Shown: piece by piece, positions 1-7,640 of the stretch
How positions within the stretch are numbered: position 1 is the stretch's first letter
Layout: each line of letters opens with the position of its first letter
Assembly: GCA_963805255.1 (NCBI GenBank)
Contig: CAWDTK010000025.1
Coordinates: 1 to 64,000 of the forward strand
DNA: 64,000 nt
Direction: 5' to 3'
Source: Bog-532 sp963805255
GTDB taxonomy: Bacteria; Actinomycetota; Actinomycetes; Streptosporangiales; Streptosporangiaceae
Notes under the pieces: model-generated
What the model was told of the DNA's origin: nothing
The model's input: the letters and a program-made list of their open reading frames with translations, nothing else
Databases searched by the model: none
Program-made: the position numbers and the translations under genes

Positions 1-370
1 CTCGAATTTATCGGTCACCGATGGTCGCGGGCGAAGTACGCCGCGGCTTTTTTCAAAAACTCGTTTTCCATCTTCAGTTCCCGGGTTTCCCGCTCAAGCT
101 CGCGCAGCCGCGCCCGCTCATTCACGGTCAGCGGCGGTTCCTCGCCGGCATGCTCACGGCGATAGGAAGCGACCCAGTTGCCGAGGGTGCCTTCGTTAAT
201 CCCGAGCTCCTTTGCCACTCTGGCTATCGGGCGCGACGTCTCGATCACCATCTTCACGGCTTCATCCTTGAATTCCGGTGAGAAGCTCTTCTTCGGCCGG
301 GGCAAAATACTTCACCTTTCCAGACGCCCATCCTAATGGATGGACTGTCCGGAAGCCTCGGGGCACCTCA
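1..370 (-). mobile_element. IS3-family element, right part, cut by the window edge
   Basis: This is nearly identical to 20423-20791 of the complete IS3 copy in the window. It contains all of orfA and the first codons of orfB; the rest of orfB lies off the left edge. The outer terminal repeat (about 345-370, CTGTCCGGAAGCCTCGGGGC followed by ACCTCA) matches the one at 20766-20791. A few substitutions around 298-340 show the copies are not perfectly identical. No target duplication can be assessed. Confidence 0.85.
15..305 (-). CDS. IS3-family transposase OrfA (HTH protein)
   Basis: A 96-residue OrfA, identical at protein level to the gene at 20437-20727. Residues 1-50 form the HTH_Tnp_1 DNA-binding unit, with SPEFKDEAV and the ELGINEGTLGNWV recognition helix. 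Residues 60-90 form a leucine-zipper-like coiled coil (RARLRELERETRELKMENEF). It binds the element's terminal repeats and works with OrfB, whose gene begins within the stop codon (GTGA overlap) and is cut off by the window edge. Start ATG at 305. Confidence 0.85.
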   Translation of the reverse strand: MPRPKKSFSPEFKDEAVKMVIETSRPIARVAKELGINEGTLGNWVASYRREHAGEEPPLTVNERARLRELERETRELKMENEFLKKAAAYFARDHR

Positions 371-431
371 ATCGCAGACCTCCTCTCCCAGGCACCATGC
401 CTGCGGAAAGAAGCATCCGTCAGCCAGCCGC

Positions 432-522
432 GATTATGCAGAACTCCTCCCGGCCGGCATCTCAGCCGGCCCCACCCCGGCAAGCAGCCCCGGCCACCCG
501 GGCAAAGCCGTTCCGCATAATC
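432..522. repeat. Inverted-repeat unit with TTATGCAGAAC-type ends
   Basis: An 11-13 bp imperfect inverted repeat (GATTATGCAGAAC at 432-444, GTTCCGCATAATC at 510-522) encloses about 65 bp of GC-rich DNA. It lies between the IS3 end (370) and the point where IS66 homology resumes (538). A second unit with the same ends occurs at 4205-4274. It could be a small non-autonomous element, a recombination scar or a hairpin; no coding potential is seen in 371-537. Confidence 0.4.
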
Positions 523-537
523 CCCGGTTCCGCATAC

Positions 538-1616
538 TGGGCCCAGCACCAGAGGGAGGTGACGCCGTCCAGCTCGGAAAACGACCGGTACACCGAGTAG
601 AAGTCCGAGCTGATGACCAGCGGCCTGCGGCCCTCCGGCAGCTGGCCGGCCTGCACGCCGTAATGGTCTTCGAGCACCTTCAGCGACCGCGACGCCGCGA
701 TCGTGTACACCACCGTGTCCGCGGCAGTGAACACCCACAGCCACCAGCGGCTGCCTCCGTTATCGGCGGGCTGGCCGAATACCCGCCACGACGTCTCGTC
801 CACGTGCGCGTGCCCGGCGGCGGCGTTTCGCGCGGCGATCGCGGCCGCCAGCGGCGCAAGCAGCTCCTCCAGCCGCCGGGCCACCCCGGCCAGCGTGCCC
901 GGCGCCACCTCCAGGCCCTGCATCGCCAGCATCGCGATCACCCGGTTGAACGGCAGCCCGAGCGCGTACTTGGCGACAAGCAGGTTCACGCAGAACTCCG
1001 TCGTGAACAGGCCCCTGGGAATCAGCGTCGCCGGGCCGGGCGCGGTCCGCACCGCCGGCACCGGGCACTGGCAGCACCGGGCGTACTTGCGCCGCCGGTG
1101 CACCACCCGCCACACCCGGACCCGCCACGATACCTGCTCGCTGGCATCCTCCCCGAACAGCTCATAGGCCCGGCCGCACCGCGGGCAGCGCCGCTCGCCC
1201 TCCGGAATGTCATGGACCTGCTCCTCGGTCTCCAGGTGCTCATGCCGGCGCCGCCCATGCCCGGCCGATCCCGGCCGCTGACCCCGGCGCCGCCCGCCCG
1301 CAGCGCCGCCATCCCCTGCCGGGGCGTCATCCCCGCCGCCGGCGTCGGCGGCTTGCCCGCCCGCCTGCCGCTTACCGGCGCCGTCTTTCTCGCTGGAGGT
1401 GCCGAACAGCATCCGGCTCAGCGTCACCACCCGCTGCTTCAGCGCGGCCAGCTGCTCCTGCTGCGCGGCCACCGTCGCGGCCAGCGTGGCGTTCTCCGCC
1501 TCCAGCCGCACGTTCTCCCCGGCCAGCCGCGTGTTCTGTGCCTCCAGCAGCTCCGCCCGCTCACGCCAGAACGCCGCCTCATCAGCGGGCCGGGAACAAG
1601 TACGCGCAGCCATCAC
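538..1616 (-). pseudogene. tnpC: IS66 transposase TnpC, C-terminally truncated
   Basis: About 360 residues identical to the N-terminal part of the intact TnpC (21741-23426). Present are the leucine-zipper start, the CPRCG zinc-binding region (about residue 145), and the first catalytic Asp in HVDETSWRVFG and the second in SSDFYSVYRSF. Homology stops after LWCWA, where the reading frame runs into unrelated DNA and ends at 462. The catalytic Glu and the C-terminal domain are missing, so it should be inactive. Confidence 0.85.
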
Positions 1617-1730
1617 GCCAAGGCTGCACCACCACCAGTCCCTGTGTCCAGCACCGCCGCACCCGCCCCGCCAGCGTGTCGCCTGCGCCGGCCAGCCACG
1701 CTCAGCCCACCGGAATCACCGAATACTTAC
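538..1730 (-). mobile_element. IS66-family element, 5' fragment
   Basis: Positions 538-1730 match 22348-23540 of the intact IS66 copy (constant offset 21810) with no difference that I found. The fragment keeps the terminal repeat at 1704-1730, whose outward end reads GTAAGTATTCGGTGATTCCG on the minus strand, but lost the tnpC 3' end, the DUF4338 gene and the other terminal repeat. The flank after 1730 (CCACCAGA) differs from the CCATGAGT duplication of the intact copy, so this is a separate insertion or a rearranged one. Confidence 0.85.
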
Positions 1731-1757
1731 CACCAGACAATCAAGGGAATTAAGGCA

Positions 1758-2668
1758 ATGAGCAAGCAGGCCGGCCCAGAGGCTGCGGTCTCGCAGATCT
1801 GGATGCCGGCCGCTGACCGCAACGACACGCCGAGCACGGCGCGCCCGGCCTCTGGTCAGGTGCTGCCCGGGGAGTTCTTCCTGCAAGACGGCACGCCTGC
1901 GCTGATCTGGCCGCTGCTGCCCACCGACGCCGAGACGCTACGCGACCTGTTCCGCCGCCTGTCGCCCGAATCGCGCCGGCGCCGATTCCTCCATGTGCTC
2001 AATCAACTCGACGACGCGATGATCGGGCGGCTTGTCGGCAGCGTTGACGGGGTGCATCACATTGCGCTCGTGCTTGTCGTGCTGCCGCCAGAGGGCAAGG
2101 AGAGCCGGCCGGGGTCGCTCATCTCCTGCAGTACCCCGATGATCCGGCCACCGCCGACATCGCGGTCACCGTCGTCGACTACTGGCAACGACGCGGCGCC
2201 GGCACAGCACTGGTCTCGGCGCTGATGCAGCGGCGCCCGGCGGCGGTCACCCGGCTGTGCACGCTCGTCGCAGCAGACAACCGCGCGTCGCTGGCGCAGC
2301 TCGCCGGAGCGGGGCGGGTGTCGTCGGGCCTGCCTGAGCAGGGCGTGCTCGATGTCACGGTTGCGCTCCCCGCGGCGAGCCACGCGCGCAGCGCGGTGGA
2401 GAAGGTCGCTGACGTCTGGTTGCAGGGCGTGCGGACGTTCATCGACAAGGCTTACGTGCTTCCCCAGCTGCCGCAGGCCGACATGATCCCGGCAGTTGAG
2501 GACTACGCCGAGTTCGTGCAGCGGATGGTAAAGATGAACCGCGACCTCACCGTCAAGTGGGCGGAAGCGGCGCGCGCGCTGACTGGTGTCGTCTGTAAGC
2601 AGGTCGAGTTGGCCAGTGACCTTGTGCGTGAGCAGGCCGCCATGGCCGGCGCTGAGCCGCCGTCATAA
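1758..2668 (+). pseudogene. GNAT N-acetyltransferase with phasin-like tail, one frameshift
   Basis: The ATG at 1758 follows a GGAATTAAGG ribosome-binding region, 27 bp after the IS66 end. The first frame (to about 2105) reads like the start of a GNAT domain (RLSPESRRRRFLHV, HHIALVLVV). The domain continues in the next frame with VAHLLQYPDDPATADIAV and the acetyl-CoA loop region QRRGAGTALVSAL, then runs to the stop at 2668. The last ~80 residues are helical and phasin-like (VRTFIDKAY, VQRMVKMNRDLTVKW). A single missing base near 2105-2115 (GGCCGGGGTC) accounts for the break, so it may be an assembly error. Confidence 0.65.
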
Positions 2669-2826
2669 CCGATGACGGAGATACCGCTCCTGATAGGTAA
2701 CCGGGATCGAGTTCCAGCTTCCGTCGTCAATCGGCCATCGTCCAGGGCGGCGCATGAGCTCCCACGGGACATCTCGGCCGCCGCCAGAGCCCGGAACCGG
2801 AAGATCTGGCGCGACACCCATAGGGT

Positions 2827-3744
2827 TCAGGCCTCGATGCGGGCGGCGAGACGTTCGTCGAGCGGGTACCCGGCGGGCGTGCGGCGCGGGTAGATCGTCT
2901 TGCGGGACTTGCGGGACTTGCGGCACTTCGGCGCCTCGACGTACAGGTGCCCGGCGATCTCGACCACCTTGCGGTCCACCGTGATCATCCTGGCGGCGGT
3001 GCCGATCTGGCGGATGGTCAGGGCGGTCAGCTCACCCCACCGCAGCCCGCTGTAGGCGACGGTGCTGGCCATCAGCTCATCCCGCTCGCCGTGCCGGCCG
3101 CCGGCCAGTGCCTGGCCGAGCTTGGCGATGTCGTCGTCGGCCGGGATCTCGGCGGGGTCGACCCACAGCCCGGATTCCCCCGCCACGCTCACCCGCTGGG
3201 CGGGCAGCGGGCGGTCCCCGGCCTGCCAGTGCACCTTCGCCAGGCGCGGGCTGGCCAGGTACCCGCCCTCGATCCCCGCCGCGACGAGCGCGGAGAGCAT
3301 CCCGTGGACCCGGTCGCCTTCCCCCGCGGTAGGGGCGGCGCTGACGATCTGCTGAGTGTGCCAGGTCGTGATGTCCTGGCAGGTGACCGCGCCGATGACC
3401 GGGGCGGCGAACCGCTCGCACAGCCACCGCTGGGTGTGGGCGTGCTTGCGGGACCAGCGGTCCTGCACCGGCAGCCGACCGGGCTCCAGATAGTGCGCGA
3501 TCAGGTCCGCGCCCGTCCGCTCCATGTTCCCTGCGCCGGCGGCCAGCCGCCCGGTGACCTTTTCCAGCTTGGCGGCCAGCTTCTCCTCGGTCGCGCCCTG
3601 CCGGTACCGCCGCTGCCCGTTCTCGGTGAATACCGCCCGCCACGGCTCCCCGTCCGCCTCCGGCGGGTACACCAGAATCCCGCACTCCAGCTCAATCACC
3701 GGACGGTCGGGGTGCCGGGCGGACTCGCGGGCCTCGCCGCTCAC
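2827..3744 (-). pseudogene. Tyrosine integrase of an integrative element, C-terminally truncated
   Basis: 305 residues. An N-terminal core-binding region (residues ~60-170, including RWSRKHAHTQRWLCERFAAP) is followed by the start of the catalytic domain with the box I arginine in YSGLRWGELTAL (about residue 236). The box II H-x-x-R motif and the tyrosine nucleophile are absent: the frame ends at IEA and the next ~150 bp hold no clear continuation. It starts with GTG overlapping the stop of the upstream small ORF (GTGA). It resembles integrases of actinomycete integrative elements and lies next to a tRNA-derived att-like sequence. Probably inactive. Confidence 0.75.
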
Positions 3745-3866
3745 GCGGGGGCCTCGCGGCGGGCGGCCTGCCCTCCGCGGTCCCGCGGCGGGCCGTGTCC
3801 CCGGCTGCGGGCCGGTTGTGTTACTTCTGTGTTGATCTTGGCCCGCGCCAGCGCTGCGTGCGCCAT
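3741..3866 (-). CDS. Small protein (41 aa) coupled to the integrase
   Basis: The ATG at 3866 is preceded by a GAGAGGGA ribosome-binding site. The stop overlaps the integrase GTG by four bases, so the two are translationally coupled. The product starts MAHAALARAKINTEV and is rich in Arg, Pro and Gly. I recognise no domain. A small gene directly ahead of int is common in actinomycete integrative elements, but a role such as excisionase cannot be claimed from the sequence. Confidence 0.45.
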   Translation of the reverse strand: MAHAALARAKINTEVTQPARSRGHGPPRDRGGQAARREAPA

Positions 3867-3927
3867 CGGGATTCCCTCTCTTCCTGCGTTGTCGCAGGTG
3901 AGAGAGCTGGAAACCGCACTAGAACTG

Positions 3928-3971
3928 GGCTCCCGCGATAGGACTCGAACCTATAACCTGCCGGTTAACAG
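3928..3971 (-). other. tRNA-Asn(GTT) 3'-half fragment, probable attachment site
   Basis: Read on the minus strand this is an anticodon loop CTGTTAA (anticodon GTT), a 3' anticodon stem, a variable region, a canonical T arm (ATAGG-TTCGAGT-CCTAT) and a 3' acceptor strand CGCGGGA plus G and CC. The 5' half is wrong: the bases before the loop do not pair with CCGGC and there is no D arm. Identity that begins at the anticodon loop and runs to the tRNA 3' end is the usual attachment core of tyrosine integrases, and the integrase remnant lies 184 bp away. It is not a functional tRNA. Confidence 0.6.
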
Positions 3972-4204
3972 GAGGTCTGTAGCGCCGGGAGCAATCTGCT
4001 CCTGCAAATCACCGTCGGCCCGCTCTATCTGCATAAAGGCTCGTCACGGGCTCACAGGACTAGGTTAGCAGATGTGCCGACGTGTGCCGGGGAATGCCAT
4101 TTTGTATGTGGGAAACCTGTGGGGAACGCCGTCGCCGCCCGGACTTGTGGGATTTCTGTGGGGCGCGGACACGCAGGTAGCCGGGCGCTCGCCGACCTAG
4201 AGGC

Positions 4205-4274
4205 TTATGCAGAACGCGGCTTGTCGCAGGCGTCATCGCAGGTCAGGCGCTCGAGGCAGGGGTGTTTTGCATAA
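4205..4274. repeat. Second inverted-repeat unit with TTATGCAGAAC-type ends
   Basis: TTATGCAGAAC (4205-4215) and GTTTTGCATAA (4264-4274) form an imperfect 11-bp inverted repeat around 48 bp. The left arm is identical to the one at 434-444. The surrounding 3972-4990 has no gene I can support; a short open frame at 4296-4526 lacks a ribosome-binding site and recognisable domains. Confidence 0.4.
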
Positions 4275-4991
4275 CACTCCTAGTGTAGGTGCACTATGCG
4301 TGACGCTGATCCCGTTGATGCCGCGTTTGCCGCGAACGCCCATTCCACTGCCAGCCAGATCGAACAGCTGCCCGCCCGTGAGGGATGGCCACGCGGTGCG
4401 ACCTCCAACGACACGGCCCTGACCCCGCTGGTCGCCCATCATCTGCCCGACCGGGATGGCGAGGGTGATCCGGCCGATTTCCTGGCCGACTGTTATTGGC
4501 CTATTTATCTGGGCACGGATCGATGATCAACGCAACGCTCTTTGGTGACGGCTACGCAGGTCGGCCGCCCGGCTTTCAGGATCACGAAGACATCCGAGGC
4601 AGTATGCATGCAGGACGCCGTCGGCGCGTGGCCAACGGCGGCTAGACGTCGGTTCCGTGGCGGCTATCACGGAGCGTGATTGCATCGGTCAGCCTGGCGG
4701 GCGCCGAGTTCGCACTCTCCCTGCCGATTACGGCTGTCGGGTTTGTTCCACTGGACCAGCGGGGCTCGCAACCCAGATCGTCCAGTTCTGCGCGTCCCGC
4801 CACGCGAGCAATCGCGCCGGATGCCGCCCAGGACGTTCGGGTTCTGGCAGAGCCGGACTTCATTGAGTGAACCTGGGAGCTGCCGGCAGTAACCTGGCCT
4901 CGGTTAGCTGCTGGCTGCACTTATGAGCCCGGATCGCGAAGGCCGCGCCGGTGGTGGCGATCTGGACCTAGGCGCGCTGGCGCTGGGCGGT

Positions 4992-5345
4992 TCAGTCGCT
5001 GGTGCTGGCCACTTCGATGCTGGCGTGCGGCCAGGCCAGCGTGGTGATCCGCTGGAGCGACCAGGGGGGGTTGTGGAGTATGACGCGCGCAGGACGAGGG
5101 AACTGGGTGAGCGCGACAAGCTCGCGGGTGCAGGACACGTCAATGAAGGTCAGTCTGGCCAGTTCGAGGTGGATCTCGCCGGGGCCGTCAGACGTCAGGG
5201 CGCGGAGGGCGCCTCGGAGGGCGTAGCGGCTGTTGAGGTCGGCCTCGCCGTCCAGGAGTAGCCCGCGGCGGCCTGCGAGCCGCCGGATAGTGAGCGTGCC
5301 AGCGGCCACGGTTGCGCCGGCCGCAGGCTGGTTCCGATCGATCAT
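4992..5345 (-). CDS. STAS-domain protein (anti-sigma factor antagonist-like)
   Basis: A 117-residue single STAS domain. Visible features are the N-terminal strand GTLTIRRLAG, GLLLDGEADLNSRYALRGAL, and the switch-loop region LARLTFIDVSCTRELVAL, where the usual Asp-Ser is Asp-Val-Ser. Such proteins bind SpoIIAB-type kinases in partner-switching control of sigma factors. The ATG at 5345 sits immediately after AGGAGG; a TTG nine bases upstream is the alternative start. It is divergent from the MerR-receiver/KaiC pair, with 164 bp between, so shared control is possible. Confidence 0.7.
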   Translation of the reverse strand: MIDRNQPAAGATVAAGTLTIRRLAGRRGLLLDGEADLNSRYALRGALRALTSDGPGEIHLELARLTFIDVSCTRELVALTQFPRPARVILHNPPWSLQRITTLAWPHASIEVASTSD

Positions 5346-5509
5346 CCTCCTCAACCTCTCGCCAGTTCTCCTTCGAGCCTGCTACATTGGCCCATACCGT
5401 AACCCCTGACTGACCAGGTTGTGAAGAGGATATGCATAAGGCTTCTCACGGTTTCCCGGATTCCTGCTGCTGGGCCGGCCGGCTCTTCAGGTAGTGGCCG
5501 GGTAGGCGA

Positions 5510-6154
5510 TTGGAGCAGGAACGCCCTATCTACAGCATCAGCGCGGTAGCGCGGATGCTGGATGTCCCTGTGGCGACGCTGCGCACGTGGGAGGACCGAT
5601 ACGGGCAGGTGGTACCGGGCCGGAGCCCCGGCGGCCAGCGTTTGTACACCCGGCTGCAGGTGGAGCAGCTGCAGTTCGTCAGGGCCCAGATGAGCGATGG
5701 CGCCAGCGCGGCCGACGCGCATCGTCTGCTGGCCGAGCGGACCGCGGCCGGGACGTCGCTGGCGGCGGCCCCGGCCGGGCCGGCGCCGCAGCTCCTCATC
5801 CTGCTGGCCGAGTCCGACCCGTACGCGGCGGAATTTCAGGAGTACTTCCTGAAGACGGAGGGATTTGATGTCGAGGTGACGCTCACTGAAAGCGCGGCCC
5901 GGGAAGCATTCGCCGCGGCTTCTCCTGCGGTCGCGATCGTCGAATTCCTCATCTCGGGCGGCGTCGGCCTGGAGCTGTGCCGTTCTTTCAAGCAGCGCAG
6001 CGGGGTGGCGGTCGTCGCCGTGTCGGTGGTGGAAGCGCAAGACGCGGCGATGGACGCCGGCGCTGACGCGTTCCTGCTCAAGCCCCTCGACCCGTTGCAG
6101 CTGGTCTCAACGGTCAAGGACCTGCTGGGGCGCAGCGCGTTCCTCGCCGGGTAA
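5510..6154 (+). CDS. MerR-type HTH fused to a receiver domain
   Basis: 214 residues. Residues 6-75 are a MerR winged helix (YSISAVARMLDVPVATLRTWEDRYG, GGQRLYTRLQVEQL). A short Ala/Pro linker follows, then residues ~93-210 form a receiver-like fold (LLILLAESDPYAAEFQEYF, PAVAIVEFLISGG, GADAFLLKPLDP). The acidic pocket (ESD), the Glu in place of the canonical phospho-Asp (AIVEF) and the Lys in LLKP are visible, so phosphorylation is doubtful. The start is TTG at 5510 after GGTAGG. It lies 11 bp ahead of the KaiC-like gene and the two should be cotranscribed. Confidence 0.7.
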   Translation: MEQERPIYSISAVARMLDVPVATLRTWEDRYGQVVPGRSPGGQRLYTRLQVEQLQFVRAQMSDGASAADAHRLLAERTAAGTSLAAAPAGPAPQLLILLAESDPYAAEFQEYFLKTEGFDVEVTLTESAAREAFAAASPAVAIVEFLISGGVGLELCRSFKQRSGVAVVAVSVVEAQDAAMDAGADAFLLKPLDPLQLVSTVKDLLGRSAFLAG

Positions 6155-6165
6155 ACGGCCAGCCG

Positions 6166-7608
6166 ATGAGCGACATTCTGCGCAGCGGGAATGAGGAGCT
6201 GGACACCGTCCTCGGCGGCGGGCTGCCCGCCAACGCCATCAGCCTCATCATGGGCCTGCCCGGGACCGGTAAAACGATCGTCGCGCAGCAGTACACATTT
6301 CACGCCGGACATCCGGACCGCCCAGCGGTCTATTTCTCCACGGTGTCCGAGCCGCTGGAAAAGATTGTCCGGTTCGGGCAGACACTGGATTTCTTCGAGA
6401 CCTCCGCGATCGGCACGTCCGTGTTCTACGAGGACCTGGGCAAGACGGTCAGCACGGACGGCCTGGCCGGGGTCGTCGCCCAGGTCATGGCGACGCTTAA
6501 GCAGCGCCGCCCAGGGCTGGTCGTGATCGACAGCTTCAAGGCCTTGCGCACCTTCGCCGCGGACGACGCCGAATTCAGGCGGTTCCTGCATCAGCTCGCC
6601 GGGCTGCTGACCGCATTTCCCGCCGCCTGCCTATGGATCGGCGAATACGGCGCATCGGAGATCGCGCTGCTGCCGGAGTTCGCCGTCGCTGATGCGATCG
6701 TGGACCTGGCCACCGTACGCAGCGGCGAGCGCGAGACGCGGTTCCTTCAGGTCAGGAAGCTGCGGGGCGGCGGCTTCCGGTCCGGCAGGCACGCCTATCG
6801 CCTGAGCCGCGAGGGCCTGCACCTGTTCCCCCGGCTGGCCGACATTCCCGCCGCAGGAGACTACCCGCTGGGCGACCAGCGGATTTCCACCGGCCTCGAC
6901 GCCCTGGACGCGATGCTGGCCGACGGCTTCTGGCCCGGCGCCTCCACCCTCGTCACCGGCCCGACCGGCTCGGGAAAGACACTCATGGGGCTGCATTTCA
7001 TCTTCGCCGGTGCCCGGCGGGGCGAACCCGGGGTGATCGCCACCCTCCAGGAGAACCCCACCCAGCTGCAGCGGATGCTCCGCGGCCTCGGCTGGCCAGC
7101 CGACGACCCGGCCATCGAGGTGATGTACCGCTCACCGGTCGACATCTACATCGATGAATGGGTGTATGACCTGCTGCGCACGGCAGAACGCACCGGAGCC
7201 CGCAGAATACTGCTGGACAGCCTGATGGACCTGCGGACAGCAGGCCCGGACGAGGCACGGTTCCGCGAGTTCATGTACTCACTGTCACAGCGGTTCTCCA
7301 GGCGGGGCGTCAGCTTGTTCATGACCTACGAAACGCCGGAACTGTTCGGCGCACGCACCTTGTCAGAGATCGCCGCCTCCCATCTGTCTGACAACGTGAT
7401 AGCACTCAACTACTACAAAGACCATGGCTCCCTCAAGCGAGCGATAACCGTCATCAAGACCCGGGCGAGCCGCCACGACTCATCCACCCGCCAGTACGAC
7501 ATCGGCAGCCACGGCATCACCATCGGCGACATCGCCCAGCCGGAGGAGAAAACAAACCCCCTGCACACGCCGGCTCCACAGCCCCAGGCCGAAAACCTGC
7601 CCAAATGA
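6166..7608 (+). CDS. KaiC-like double RecA-fold ATPase
   Basis: 480 residues with two KaiC domains. The first Walker A is GLPGTGKT (residues 30-37) and its Walker B region is LVVIDSFKAL. The second Walker A is GPTGSGKT (about 265-272) and its Walker B region is RRILLDSLMDL. KaiC-type proteins outside cyanobacteria act in signalling, often with sensor kinases or receiver proteins. Adjacency to the MerR-receiver gene (11-bp gap) and the STAS gene suggests a local regulatory module. KaiA/KaiB are not present, so a clock function is not supported. Start ATG at 6166. Confidence 0.85.
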   Translation: MSDILRSGNEELDTVLGGGLPANAISLIMGLPGTGKTIVAQQYTFHAGHPDRPAVYFSTVSEPLEKIVRFGQTLDFFETSAIGTSVFYEDLGKTVSTDGLAGVVAQVMATLKQRRPGLVVIDSFKALRTFAADDAEFRRFLHQLAGLLTAFPAACLWIGEYGASEIALLPEFAVADAIVDLATVRSGERETRFLQVRKLRGGGFRSGRHAYRLSREGLHLFPRLADIPAAGDYPLGDQRISTGLDALDAMLADGFWPGASTLVTGPTGSGKTLMGLHFIFAGARRGEPGVIATLQENPTQLQRMLRGLGWPADDPAIEVMYRSPVDIYIDEWVYDLLRTAERTGARRILLDSLMDLRTAGPDEARFREFMYSLSQRFSRRGVSLFMTYETPELFGARTLSEIAASHLSDNVIALNYYKDHGSLKRAITVIKTRASRHDSSTRQYDIGSHGITIGDIAQPEEKTNPLHTPAPQPQAENLPK

Positions 7609-7640
7609 CCCCTGGACGGACTCCGCCCGCCCGCAAACCC

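Noticed and set aside
3928..3990. Complete tRNA gene
   Set aside because: Only the T arm, variable region, anticodon loop and 3' acceptor strand are correct. There is no D arm and the 5' anticodon stem does not pair, so I call it an att-like fragment.
2947..4068. Long plus-strand open frame opposite the integrase
   Set aside because: It is the GC-rich shadow of the integrase and runs through the tRNA fragment; no ribosome-binding site or domain.
4296..4526. 76-residue open frame after a TAGTG...CACTA inverted pair
   Set aside because: No ribosome-binding site and no recognisable domain; the 5-bp arms are too short to call an operator.
4530..4990. Possible small genes on either strand upstream of the STAS gene
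   Set aside because: Short frames on both strands lack start signals and homology; I see nothing supportable here.
6166..7608. Circadian clock operon
   Set aside because: No KaiA or KaiB; KaiC-like ATPases are widespread signalling proteins.
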